DNA from: Flammeovirga pectinis
GTDB lineage: Bacteria > Bacteroidota > Bacteroidia > Cytophagales > Flammeovirgaceae
Direction of reading: 5' to 3'
Assembly (NCBI RefSeq): GCF_003970675.1
Contig: NZ_CP034563.1
Coordinates: forward strand, 687,501 to 751,500
DNA length: 64,000 nucleotides
Translations under genes and position numbers: made by a program
Shown: in pieces, positions 29,201 through 37,682 of the stretch
Layout: the number at the start of each line of letters is the position of its first letter
Numbering within the stretch: position 1 is the first letter of the stretch
The notes under the pieces: model-generated
What the model saw: the letters and a program-made list of their open reading frames with translations, nothing else
Told to the model about the DNA's origin: nothing
Databases searched by the model: none

Positions 29201-29705
29201 ACTGCTCTACCAATGCTTGGCTGATATAAGTTAATCCATAATCAATATGCTCTTTACCTAATGTTTTCTGATAAATCATTTCGATTTCATTAAGTAAAGG
29301 AATGCACCCAAAGTCATCACCAAGCTGACTCATACAGATAACTTTATAATTTAAAGCTCTAGCATAATCAGGATAAAGCCAACCAGTGGTATTATCCATA
29401 ATTTTTAGAGCTTCATTCAATCTATCTAAAGCCAAAGGAAATTCCTTTCTACCAATATCATATCGAGCACTTAATATTAAAGGCAAGATCATATTGATAG
29501 AGTTTTCACCATGTTGTTCTCTAGTAGAAGTAATCCACACTTCAGATAAGGCAATAGCTTCTTTTAAATGCCCTGTATGTTGGAGCATTAAGATACTATC
29601 ATTATAAGATGTATTCTGAAGAGGTTTTCCTTCGTCTAGAATAGGATACGCAATACAATTTATTGCACAAAGGAATACAATTAAAAATGGATAAATTAAA
29701 TTCAT
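26256..29705 (-). CDS. Secreted TPR-repeat protein with CHAT protease domain
   Basis: 1149 residues. A signal peptide ([21 protein letters not shown]) is followed by a long helical region with many TPR-like units (about 40-640; for example [29 protein letters not shown] and AEEYLAKTK). A charged helical linker follows (about 650-760). The C-terminal caspase-like CHAT domain (about 780-1149) has the catalytic His997 in HIATHGFF and Cys1064 in LSACQSG, then [26 protein letters not shown]. CHAT domains are clan CD proteases or pseudo-proteases; both catalytic residues are present here. The substrate is unknown. It carries its own promoter and stands alone. Confidence 0.9.
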   Translation of the reverse strand: [1149 protein letters not shown]

Positions 29706-29761
29706 TAATGAAGTAGGTACTGTTTGTTAGGGATATTATTAGGTCAAATCGTTTAAGTTAA

Positions 29762-29791
29762 CAAATGTAAGTCTTTAGTTTGTTTTTACAA
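29762..29791 (-). promoter_or_regulatory. Promoter of the TPR-CHAT gene
   Basis: On the minus strand TACATTTG (29769 to 29762) is preceded, 19 nt upstream, by TTG (29791 to 29789). Both match the Bacteroidota consensus. The leader to the start codon at 29705 would be about 50 nt. Confidence 0.7.
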
Positions 29792-29901
29792 CTATTTAGA
29801 TACTCAATTGGCTTTTCTAATGGAACATTAACATATGTAAATAACATTGTGTACTTTAATTAGTTAAAGTGTATTTTTATTCTTCGATTTGCTTGGTAGA
29901 A

Positions 29902-29909
29902 TAAATTTG
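29902..29909 (+). promoter_or_regulatory. -7 element upstream of the alkaline phosphatase
   Basis: TAAATTTG matches TAnnTTTG exactly, about 170 nt before the phosphatase start. The -33 box is poor. A 55-codon frame begins five nt after this element (separate entry). Confidence 0.45.
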
Positions 29910-29914
29910 GAGTT

Positions 29915-30082
29915 ATGTCTTCCCTTTTTAAATGCTATGGTTTTAAGAAGTTTTACTTTAAGACGAATTCAAAATTTATTCTTTGTAATTCATGTTTTTT
30001 TTACAATTTATTAGTACGCATCAATTATCAATTATACCCAATAAACCTTATCTTAAGGTCTATTAAAAAATTATTAAAATGA
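29915..30082 (+). CDS. Possible 55-codon leader ORF overlapping the phosphatase start
   Basis: An ATG at 29915 opens an uninterrupted 55-codon frame that ends in TGA at 30080-30082, overlapping the phosphatase ATG by 4 nt (ATGA). The product would be rich in Phe, Lys, Asn and Leu, without a family or a clear signal peptide. Such composition is common by chance in AT-rich DNA. The coupling overlap and the promoter box just before it are the only reasons to list it. Confidence 0.25.
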   Translation: MSSLFKCYGFKKFYFKTNSKFILCNSCFFYNLLVRINYQLYPINLILRSIKKLLK

Positions 30083-31254
30083 ATAGAATAGCATCATTAC
30101 TTCTCTTAGGAGCTTTTGGAATTTCTTCTGTAGCCTGTGCACAAGAAAAATTTAACTACCCAGGTAAATCAAAGGAAAAAGTTGAAGCAACAGACAAGAT
30201 TACTTATACCACAACAAGGACATATCCGGTTCAAGAAATTTCATCAAAATCAAAAGCAAAACGTCCTAAAAATGTTATTGTTATGATTTCTGATGGTACA
30301 GGAACGTCTCAATTCTTTACAGCTATTGCAGCAAATAATAATCAGGCTTACATAGAACAAATGCCTATTACGGGTTTTTCTAAGACGGCTAGTAAAAATA
30401 AGTTTACTACAGATTCTGCGGCAGGGGGATCTGCCATCTCTACAGGACATAAATCTAACAATGGAGAAATTGGTTTAGATGAAAATGGCAATGCAGCAAA
30501 AACACTTTTAGAAATGTGTGATGAACAAGGTAAATCTACTGGTTTAATTGCAACATCATCGATTACTCATGCAACACCTGCTTCGTTTATTGCACACCAG
30601 CCTTCAAGAAAGATGAACGAAGAAATTGCACTAGATTTCTTTTCAACTGATATTGATGTTTTTATTGGTGGAGGAAAGAAACATTTTGCAGACAGAAAAG
30701 ATGGTAAAGATTTGATAAAAGATCTTGATAAAAAAGGGTATAAAGTAGCATATACTATTGATGAAGTAACAGCAACAACAGATGGAAAATTAGCAGGTTT
30801 ACTTGCTGATGATGCAATGCCTCCGTACACAGAAAGAGGAGATGTTTTACCTGAAGCTGCAAACACAGCAGTTAAGTTATTAAACCAGAATAAAGAAGGA
30901 TTTTTCTTAATGGTAGAAGGCTCACAAGTAGATTGGGGTGGCCATAATAATAATACAGAACTATTGATTACTGAAATGCAAGATTTTGATTATACACTTG
31001 GTGAAATGTTGAAATTTGCAGAAAAAGATGGAGAGACACTAATTGTAGTTACAGCAGATCATGAAACTGGAGGTTTTTCTGTAAATGGTGGAGATCCTTC
31101 TAAAAATACATTAGTTACTTCGTATACATCTACGCATCATACGGCTACTATGGTTCCTGTTTTTGCTTATGGTCCGGGAGCTGAAGAATTTTCTGGCATC
31201 TATGAAAATACAGAAATTGCTAAGAAAATCATGAAATTGATGAAGCTGAAATAG
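30079..31254 (+). CDS. Secreted alkaline phosphatase (PhoA family)
   Basis: 391 residues. Signal peptide with MNRIASLLLLGAFGISSVACAQ (a Cys before the Ala-Gln makes lipidation possible). Metal and catalytic motifs are visible: Asp in VIVMISDGTG, nucleophile S113 in TTDSAAGGSA, THATPASFIAH, EGSQVDWGGHNN and TADHETGG, then a His in STHHTATMVPVFAYG. It hydrolyses phosphate monoesters in the periplasm or at the cell surface. No Pho-box can be asserted. It is ended by a good terminator and is not part of an operon, unless the small upstream frame is real. Confidence 0.93.
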   Translation: MNRIASLLLLGAFGISSVACAQEKFNYPGKSKEKVEATDKITYTTTRTYPVQEISSKSKAKRPKNVIVMISDGTGTSQFFTAIAANNNQAYIEQMPITGFSKTASKNKFTTDSAAGGSAISTGHKSNNGEIGLDENGNAAKTLLEMCDEQGKSTGLIATSSITHATPASFIAHQPSRKMNEEIALDFFSTDIDVFIGGGKKHFADRKDGKDLIKDLDKKGYKVAYTIDEVTATTDGKLAGLLADDAMPPYTERGDVLPEAANTAVKLLNQNKEGFFLMVEGSQVDWGGHNNNTELLITEMQDFDYTLGEMLKFAEKDGETLIVVTADHETGGFSVNGGDPSKNTLVTSYTSTHHTATMVPVFAYGPGAEEFSGIYENTEIAKKIMKLMKLK

Positions 31255-31278
31255 TCTTTTTATATCAACTTATTTTAG

Positions 31279-31315
31279 TGCACACTATTTTTAAATAATA
31301 GTGTGCATTTTTTTT
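31279..31315 (+). terminator. Terminator after the alkaline phosphatase gene
   Basis: A perfect 11-bp stem tgcacactatt / aatagtgtgca (31279-31289 and 31297-31307) with a 7-nt loop is followed by eight T residues. Confidence 0.9.
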
Positions 31316-31399
31316 GGCTCATTATTTGAATACATCAGTAATAGCATGGCTATGTGATACTTATATTATTCTATTTCTTATTGAACAATCTATTTAATT

Positions 31400-32362
31400 A
31401 TGAAACTCTTATTCATTATTGGTCTCTTTTTTATGCCCATATGTTTAAACGCACAGAAAGTATTTAAGCAAACCATTTCTATTACTCAATGTAAAACTAT
31501 AGTAATAGAAGGGAGTGATGTGACTTTACATATTGCTCCAAATACCTTTATTAATCAAGATGATGCATTGATAAATGAAAACATCTCTGTAGAATTGGTA
31601 CTTTACAAAGATTATTATGATATGCTATTTGCAGATATCCCAATGCACGATAGTAACGGAAATTATATCTCTGGAGGTATGTTTGATATCACTTTTAAAT
31701 CGAATAATATACCCTTAAAATTTATAAAAGAGGTTACGGTAGAATACGTAGCGGATGAAACAGATTATGCTGTATACAAAGGGTATCAATTAGATAAAGT
31801 AAACAATACTTGGAATGAGTTGAACGTGCCTGTCCTAAATTATGCTACAAACGTGGCTTCAGATGCTGCTGATTGGGGGAGTTCTCCAATAAGTACTACG
31901 CCAGAAATAGTAGAAGGCTGGGATGATGAAGACTGTTGGTGTGGAGAAGAAGCAGATGGATTAATAGCAGTTGCTAAAACCTTAGGTATTAAAAGTAATG
32001 GTTTATACAATTATGACTACATAATAGACAACGAAGATTTTGTTCCGCTTTTGGTTAAAGTGTCAACAGAAATAAAAAGAATCTATGTTCACTATAAGGG
32101 TTTAAATACTTTATTGTATTACGATGTAGAAGATACAGGAAGTGTAAAGGATTTTGGATTCTTAAACTCTGTTCAAAAAGCAGATATTACAGTATTTTAT
32201 AAAATGAATACCAAACGTTTAAATCAAATAGTAATTGGTAAGATGACGAACAATATTGATAGAATGGTTGCTAATAAAAATACTATTTCAGCGCTTGTAT
32301 TTGAGATCAATCAGTATCCAGTTCAAAAATCATCTTTCAAGACAAAATTTGAAGCAAAATGA
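31400..32362 (+). CDS. Secreted protein with ZU5-like beta domain
   Basis: 320 residues, signal peptide MKLLFIIGLFFMPICLNAQ. Residues about 40-120 follow the plan of ZU5-like/anchor domains: VTLHIAPNTFI, VSVEL-type strands with ISVELVLYKDYYDMLF, then the Gly-rich NYISGGMFDITF. The rest is beta-rich with an acidic, Cys-containing patch (DDEDCWCGEEADG). No catalytic motif. The stop overlaps the next start by 4 nt (ATGA). It is the first of a three-gene run ending with the MG2/plug-like protein. Confidence 0.65.
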   Translation: MKLLFIIGLFFMPICLNAQKVFKQTISITQCKTIVIEGSDVTLHIAPNTFINQDDALINENISVELVLYKDYYDMLFADIPMHDSNGNYISGGMFDITFKSNNIPLKFIKEVTVEYVADETDYAVYKGYQLDKVNNTWNELNVPVLNYATNVASDAADWGSSPISTTPEIVEGWDDEDCWCGEEADGLIAVAKTLGIKSNGLYNYDYIIDNEDFVPLLVKVSTEIKRIYVHYKGLNTLLYYDVEDTGSVKDFGFLNSVQKADITVFYKMNTKRLNQIVIGKMTNNIDRMVANKNTISALVFEINQYPVQKSSFKTKFEAK

Positions 32363-32997
32363 AACCATTATTTATTTTAATATACCTGCTGTTTACTATT
32401 AATTTCTGTATTGCTCAGTATACAAAAAAGACAACAATTTCTTATATAGAAAGGGTACATGCTAACCATAAAGGTAACGACCAATTAAATGGTATGACAG
32501 AAAAGATACTATTAGCTTTTAAGAATGGTAAATTGAAAGGGTATTACCCTAAAAATACAACGAAAGTAATGCCTTTTGAAAGTTTCTATTTCCATTTTAG
32601 AGGGCTGGAAAACTCAAATAATATAATAAGTAATTGTTTGCAAGAGCAAAAAGATTTCTCAGCGTTATTTTCTTACTTTTCAGATTATTTTGATTTAGAA
32701 TACAAGGTAAACCAACAAGAAATAGCAAATAATATTCATCAAAAGCCAAAGTTCTTACAGCTCTATTTATCAGATATTAATTCACCTTCTGGGATAGAAG
32801 TTCGAGGCCCTTTATTCTTAATAGAAGATATCTTGACATTGAAAATACGGTTATTGAATAAAGATAATTTAATTGTTGATTCATCAGTAAGTAAAATAAT
32901 CCTGAATCATCAGTACCAAGCAGAAATAGTTACCATTGATAAAGAACATTTAATACCAACACATAGATCAACGGTTGAAGGAACTTATGCAGATTAA
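32359..32997 (+). CDS. Secreted protein of unknown function
   Basis: 212 residues, signal peptide MKPLFILIYLLFTINFCIAQ. The mature part is basic (YTKKTTISYIERVHANHKGN; KILLAFKNGKLKGYYPKN) with a mixed alpha/beta pattern and no recognised motif. It is translationally coupled to the preceding gene by a 4-nt overlap. The MG2/plug-like gene follows after about 95 nt, so the three are likely expressed together and may act at the outer membrane. Confidence 0.65.
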   Translation: MKPLFILIYLLFTINFCIAQYTKKTTISYIERVHANHKGNDQLNGMTEKILLAFKNGKLKGYYPKNTTKVMPFESFYFHFRGLENSNNIISNCLQEQKDFSALFSYFSDYFDLEYKVNQQEIANNIHQKPKFLQLYLSDINSPSGIEVRGPLFLIEDILTLKIRLLNKDNLIVDSSVSKIILNHQYQAEIVTIDKEHLIPTHRSTVEGTYAD

Positions 32998-33092
32998 TGT
33001 GTTAATTATTAATTAAAAGTGTAAATTAGTGACGTATTTATGAAATGTGAATGACTTACAAACACCTTTAATTAGGTAACTTGACTACAAAA

Positions 33093-35582
33093 ATGAACAA
33101 ATTAAAAACACTCTTGATACTATTAAGCTTGGTATTTTTTGCCAATGTCTTAGTAAGTATGGATACCGTTCCAACAATTGATATTTTAATAAAAAAGATC
33201 AATGATATAAAAAGGATAAAAGTAAACGATGCGATCTACCTGCATACAGACAAGCCTTATTACATTGCAGGAGAGCACCTTTGGTTTAAAGTGTATTTAA
33301 GAAAATCGTCTTCACTTTTACCAGATCAATGGAGTAAAAATGTTAAAGTTGAGTTATTAAATCCCGATGGCGAAATTTTAGAAAATCGTGATATTTATGC
33401 TATTGGAAAACATAGTAATGGTGATTTTAAGTTGCGAACAGATTTACCAGAAGGTAGATATAGGTTAAGAGCTTATACTAATTGGATGAGAAATTTTGGT
33501 GATAGTACATTCTTTACTCAAGAAATACATATTTATCAAATTAATCCAGATTCTTTAAGAACGGAAGAAGTGGTTTTAGAAGAAGGAACATCTAACAATA
33601 AAGTACTGAACAGAACACAAAAGTTAGACCTTCAATTTTTTCCAGAGGGAGGAAAATTGATAAACGATGTAGCCTCTAAAGTTGGGGTTAAATTAGTGAA
33701 TAAGAGTGGGTTTGGAGAAGAGTTTAGTGCGTCCATTTTTTCAAAAGAGGGAAAAGAAATTACTACCGTAAAAAGTAATACGTTAGGCATGGGGAGTTTC
33801 TTCTTAATGGGAGTTTTAAATGGCGAATATTATGCAATCTTAGATAGAGACAAAAATACAAATAACCCTAAGCAGTATAAATTACCAAAGGTGAATGAGG
33901 TGGGCACTACTTTATTTGTAACTTCTAATCTTGATAAAGTTAGTGTAAAAATAATATCAACAGATACAGCTTTAAAGGAGGGTGGTTATCTAATCGCATC
34001 TACAAAAGGGAAGATTAACTATATGTGGGAATGTCCTCCTAATAGGAAAATAATTCCCTTATCAATGAAATTGAAAGATGTACAAGATGGTATAGTTAAA
34101 TTAACGTTGCTAAATAAAGATTTACAGCCAATAGTTGAACGAGTAATATTTAATTATCATCCTCAAGAAGTTGATTTAAATTTAGCAAAAACGGATTATA
34201 GAAAAAGAGAGAAAGTAGACATTGATATCAATGTAAAAGATGAAAATGGAGTACCTATTAAAGGTGAGGCTTCTTTAGCAATTGTAGATAAAAGTTTAGT
34301 TGATATATCTCAGAAGAAAAATAATATAATATCAGAATTAATTCTGTCTTCAGAAATACACGGTTTTATTGAGAATCCAATGTGGTACTTCCAAGATTAC
34401 TCAAAAGAAAAACACTTTTATTTAGATGAATTAATGCTAACACAAGGGTATAGAAAAATAGAATGGTTGTCTAAAGCTACTGATAGTTTAAAAGTTGATT
34501 TTATACCTGAGCCTGGCATTTCGATTAAAGGAAAAACAAGTAATTATTGGAACGAAAAAAAAGCACAGCAATCAGAAATTAGTATGACTGCTCTGGGAAG
34601 TAAATTTGTTCATGAAAGTGTAATTACTGATGAGTTAGGTGGGTTCACTTTTACAGGAATGGTCTTTTTTGATACGACCGATTTTATTTTTCAAGCTAAA
34701 AAATATAAAGCAAAGAAATCTAAAGTCACAAAAAATTCATCTATAAATATTTCGCTATTTGCAATAGAACCTCCATTAGCAGAATCTATTCAAGAAGAAA
34801 GAGTAGCGGTTCCTTCGAATAATTCTCTAGCTGCATTTGAAGAAGAGATGCTAAAAATTGAAAAAATTGATAGAGCATTCAATACAAAAACAATCATTTT
34901 AGACGAAATTGAGATTGTAGATACAGCAGAGCCAGATGAGTTTGATAGAGCATCTAAAATGTATACTAACTATACTGCTCGATTAGTGACCGATTCTTTA
35001 AGTTATGCAGGTGGGTATAATGTTTGGGAGTTCTTACAAATGGAAATGAAAACTGCACAAGTTTTACGTAGAGCAGGTTTAATGAATGCATCAGCAAGTA
35101 TAGACGATGATGGAAATATATTAGAAGCCGATCAAGTGCCGGTGGTTTTAGATGGTTTTCCGGCAGATGTAGAAATGCTAAGAACTATGAGTATGACAGA
35201 TATTGGTTTTATAGATGTTTTAGATGCAGCGAGCGGTTCAATGTATTTAAGTAATTCTGTTAATGGTGTAATTGCTTTGTACACGCGCCAAGGTGGTGGA
35301 GGTTCTTACATAGTACAAGGTATAGATGCAATTACAAGCCCTGGTTTTTATACGAGTAAAGAATTTTATACCCCAAAATACGATGTTCAAAAAGATGAAC
35401 ACGCTAAGCCAGATCATAGAATAACTTTAATGTGGGAACCCAATATATTTTTAGATGAAAACGGGCAGGCACGAGTGTCATTTTTCACAGATGATAAATC
35501 AACAAATTATCATATAGAGATTGAGGGAATATCGAATAAAGGAAAACCGTTTTATCAAGAAAAAGAATTTGAGACAAAATAG
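33093..35582 (+). CDS. MG2-type/TonB-plug-like outer-membrane protein
   Basis: 829 residues from the ATG at 33093; a TTG at 33081 would add four residues. Signal peptide, then a macroglobulin-like MG2 domain with the typical YLHTDKPYYIAGEHLWFKVY and GDFKLRTDLPEGRYRLRAYTN. Several beta domains follow. Around residues 680-740 the sequence VVLDGFPAD, SMTDIGFIDVL, SNSVNGVIALYTRQGG follows the plug domain of TonB-dependent receptors, but the 22-strand barrel is missing. The C-terminus WEPNIFLDENGQARVSFFTDD resembles an alpha-2-macroglobulin segment. It should be periplasmic or outer-membrane associated. Function unknown. Confidence 0.8.
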   Translation: MNKLKTLLILLSLVFFANVLVSMDTVPTIDILIKKINDIKRIKVNDAIYLHTDKPYYIAGEHLWFKVYLRKSSSLLPDQWSKNVKVELLNPDGEILENRDIYAIGKHSNGDFKLRTDLPEGRYRLRAYTNWMRNFGDSTFFTQEIHIYQINPDSLRTEEVVLEEGTSNNKVLNRTQKLDLQFFPEGGKLINDVASKVGVKLVNKSGFGEEFSASIFSKEGKEITTVKSNTLGMGSFFLMGVLNGEYYAILDRDKNTNNPKQYKLPKVNEVGTTLFVTSNLDKVSVKIISTDTALKEGGYLIASTKGKINYMWECPPNRKIIPLSMKLKDVQDGIVKLTLLNKDLQPIVERVIFNYHPQEVDLNLAKTDYRKREKVDIDINVKDENGVPIKGEASLAIVDKSLVDISQKKNNIISELILSSEIHGFIENPMWYFQDYSKEKHFYLDELMLTQGYRKIEWLSKATDSLKVDFIPEPGISIKGKTSNYWNEKKAQQSEISMTALGSKFVHESVITDELGGFTFTGMVFFDTTDFIFQAKKYKAKKSKVTKNSSINISLFAIEPPLAESIQEERVAVPSNNSLAAFEEEMLKIEKIDRAFNTKTIILDEIEIVDTAEPDEFDRASKMYTNYTARLVTDSLSYAGGYNVWEFLQMEMKTAQVLRRAGLMNASASIDDDGNILEADQVPVVLDGFPADVEMLRTMSMTDIGFIDVLDAASGSMYLSNSVNGVIALYTRQGGGGSYIVQGIDAITSPGFYTSKEFYTPKYDVQKDEHAKPDHRITLMWEPNIFLDENGQARVSFFTDDKSTNYHIEIEGISNKGKPFYQEKEFETK

Positions 35583-35617
35583 ATAATCATATTTTTTCTA
35601 AAACAGAAATGAAATCG

Positions 35618-35655
35618 AGACACTAAGATTAGTAATAATTTTAGTGTCTTTTTTT
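35618..35655 (+). terminator. Terminator after the MG2/plug-like gene
   Basis: A perfect 9-bp stem agacactaa / ttagtgtct (35618-35626 and 35641-35649) with a 14-nt loop is followed by a T tract. The remaining 250 nt up to 35903 contain a -7 element but no gene. Confidence 0.8.
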
Positions 35656-35792
35656 GTGATTAATTGTATAACTCACTAACAGATAGCCAATCATTTTTGT
35701 AAATAGCTACACTAGTATTTACAAACATATTTAAAATAACATTAAAAAAACCAATTAAATTATAAAAATAATAATTTATCAATTTACTAACC

Positions 35793-35800
35793 TACATTTG
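35793..35800 (+). promoter_or_regulatory. -7 element upstream of the DUF2490 gene
   Basis: TACATTTG matches TAnnTTTG exactly, 103 nt before the start codon at 35904. No convincing TTTG box at 19-20 nt upstream was found. Confidence 0.45.
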
Positions 35801-35903
35801 TTACGAATAACATAATGTACTCCTGTTCGATTTTATCTTCAATAAACTTATTTTAATAATTACTACATCTAATTTATACTACACTTAACTTCATTATTAT
35901 TTT

Positions 35904-36710
35904 ATGCTAAGGTCAATTTTACTACTGCTTTTATTTTGCGGTTTACTATCTATCCATGTGTCTGCTCAAGAACATTCGGTAACGAATATGGAAGAGACGG
36001 GTATTTGGAATGGGTTGTATATTAAAGCTCGATTCTCTAAACATTTTGGATATTATGGAGAGCATCATTACAGAACAAGAAATAGTCTTGACGATGTAAA
36101 TAGTTATGTGGGAAGACCTCGTCAAATTTACAATAGGGCAGGTTTAAACATCTTTTTTAATGATTATTTTGAGGCTGTAATTGGCCCTGCCTTGGTTGTT
36201 AATTTCAGTCCAGACCCTTATAGTGATGAATATGAACCATATGTGTTAGAGCATAGAATTTGGCATCAGTGGTTATTAAAAATGCCTATGATGGGGCGAG
36301 TGAAAATGTACCATCAATTTCGAGTGGAACACAGGTGGAAAAAGGACAATGATATAGGAGCGGAGTTCGAGTTTACAAATAGGTTTCGCTATAAACTGTT
36401 TGCTTATATCCCTATAAATAAACCTACGATTACAAAAAACACGTTATACTTTTCGCCTAGTGTAGAAATTTTTATGCATTCTGGAGAATCGATTGTTTAT
36501 AACCCCTTTGAAGATTTCAGAACATATAATGGCTTTGGTTACGTATTGAGCAATAAGGTGACATTGTTTGCTGGACATATGTGGACACTTGGTCAAAAAT
36601 CAAGTGGTTATGAGTATAAATCAAGCAACATTTTTAGGTTCAATGTATTTATTGGATTAGATACGAGAAAGAATCAACAACAACTTCCTAAAATCAACTT
36701 AGGCTATTAA
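35904..36710 (+). CDS. DUF2490 outer-membrane beta-barrel protein
   Basis: 268 residues, signal peptide MLRSILLLLLFCGLLSIHVSAQ. The mature part has the DUF2490 pattern: TGIWNGLYIKARFSKHFGYYGEHHYRTRN, RAGLNIFFNDYFEAVIGPALVVNF, then the conserved LEHRIWHQWLL and RVEHRWKK segments, and a C-terminal strand FRFNVFIGLDTR. Members are thought to be barrel proteins of the outer membrane; no activity is established. The MORN-repeat gene starts 11 nt downstream and is likely co-transcribed. Confidence 0.85.
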   Translation: MLRSILLLLLFCGLLSIHVSAQEHSVTNMEETGIWNGLYIKARFSKHFGYYGEHHYRTRNSLDDVNSYVGRPRQIYNRAGLNIFFNDYFEAVIGPALVVNFSPDPYSDEYEPYVLEHRIWHQWLLKMPMMGRVKMYHQFRVEHRWKKDNDIGAEFEFTNRFRYKLFAYIPINKPTITKNTLYFSPSVEIFMHSGESIVYNPFEDFRTYNGFGYVLSNKVTLFAGHMWTLGQKSSGYEYKSSNIFRFNVFIGLDTRKNQQQLPKINLGY

Positions 36711-36721
36711 TCAATTACATT

Positions 36722-37600
36722 ATGAAAAAAATAGTATCGTTAATTTCACTTTTTATAATATTTCCTGTAGGATATTATACTTACAATTACATAAATGCAT
36801 TAGCTGATAAAATTGAAAAATTAGAAGCTGTAGAAGGAGAAAATATAAATTTAGCGTTAAGGGTTAGGGCAGATTCTTTATTGTTAGCAGATGATTACGA
36901 AGAGGCTCTGAGGTTATTTAAAAGCATTGATAGCATGTATAATACAACAGATTATACAAATTACGCCTTAGATTATATAGACAATAAGAAAGTACCTTAT
37001 GAGATGGTAAATGAATTAGAAAAACGTTATTACAGTAAGCAGAGGTACATTTCTTCGTTAAAGAGTAAGCAGATAAATTTGAGTGATAGTATTACTAGAT
37101 TAAAAAAGAATAATCAAATTTTAGAAACTAACCAAGATGAACTTCAAATGGATTTGTACCATTCTGAAGGAGAAATTATTAGCCTTAAGCATGAACTTGT
37201 GGTTAAAGATAAAGCTATTGATAAACTCCATTTTATTAATCAGGATGATGCCGAAATTGATTATATAGGAGAGGTTACTAACGATATGGCTAACGGTTTT
37301 GGTTATGCAATTTTTGAGAAAAAAGGATTCTATGAGGGCTATTGGAAAAACAATAAAAGATATGGAGAAGGCACGTACAGCTGGGTAAATGGAGATCGAT
37401 TTGAAGGGAACTTTAAGAAAGGTATTCGTGAAGGTTTTGGTGTATATTATTTTAATTCTGGTGAGAAGTACGAAGGCTTTTGGAGTGATAATGTACGTGA
37501 AGGTTTTGGGGTTATTTTTGATAAAAAAGGGAATGTTGTTTTTGAAGGAATTTGGGAAAAAGATAAGCCAAAAAAACAAAAAGATTCTGCTTCAAAATAA
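36722..37600 (+). CDS. Membrane-anchored MORN-repeat protein
   Basis: 292 residues. An N-terminal hydrophobic helix (about 4-22, IVSLISLFIIFPVGYYTYNY) anchors the protein. Residues 25-175 are helical with heptad-like charged stretches and likely form a coiled coil (about 110-170). About four MORN repeats fill residues 182-285: GFYEGYWKNNKRYGEG, GDRFEGNFKKGIREGFG, GEKYEGFWSDNVREGFG, VVFEGIWEKDKPK. MORN repeats bind lipids or proteins. No enzyme domain. It is coupled to the DUF2490 gene and shares the hairpin at 37633-37659 as a bidirectional terminator with rnfB. Confidence 0.88.
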   Translation: MKKIVSLISLFIIFPVGYYTYNYINALADKIEKLEAVEGENINLALRVRADSLLLADDYEEALRLFKSIDSMYNTTDYTNYALDYIDNKKVPYEMVNELEKRYYSKQRYISSLKSKQINLSDSITRLKKNNQILETNQDELQMDLYHSEGEIISLKHELVVKDKAIDKLHFINQDDAEIDYIGEVTNDMANGFGYAIFEKKGFYEGYWKNNKRYGEGTYSWVNGDRFEGNFKKGIREGFGVYYFNSGEKYEGFWSDNVREGFGVIFDKKGNVVFEGIWEKDKPKKQKDSASK

Positions 37601-37632
37601 GCATCTAAAAAAGAATAGTTTTTAAAATAGAA

Positions 37633-37659
37633 AGTTGCCAAGTAATCTACTTGGCAACT
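37633..37659. terminator. Bidirectional terminator between MORN gene and rnfB
   Basis: A perfect 12-bp stem agttgccaagta / tacttggcaact (37633-37644 and 37648-37659) with a 3-nt loop. On the minus strand it is followed by TTTCTATTTT, suiting the end of the rnfB transcript. Confidence 0.85.
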
Positions 37660-37682
37660 AAGAGTAAGAGAAGTATTTAGAG

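Noticed and set aside
36722-37641. Frames antisense to and shifted within the MORN-repeat gene
   Set aside because: They are shadows created by the repeat; the MORN frame has clear repeats and context.
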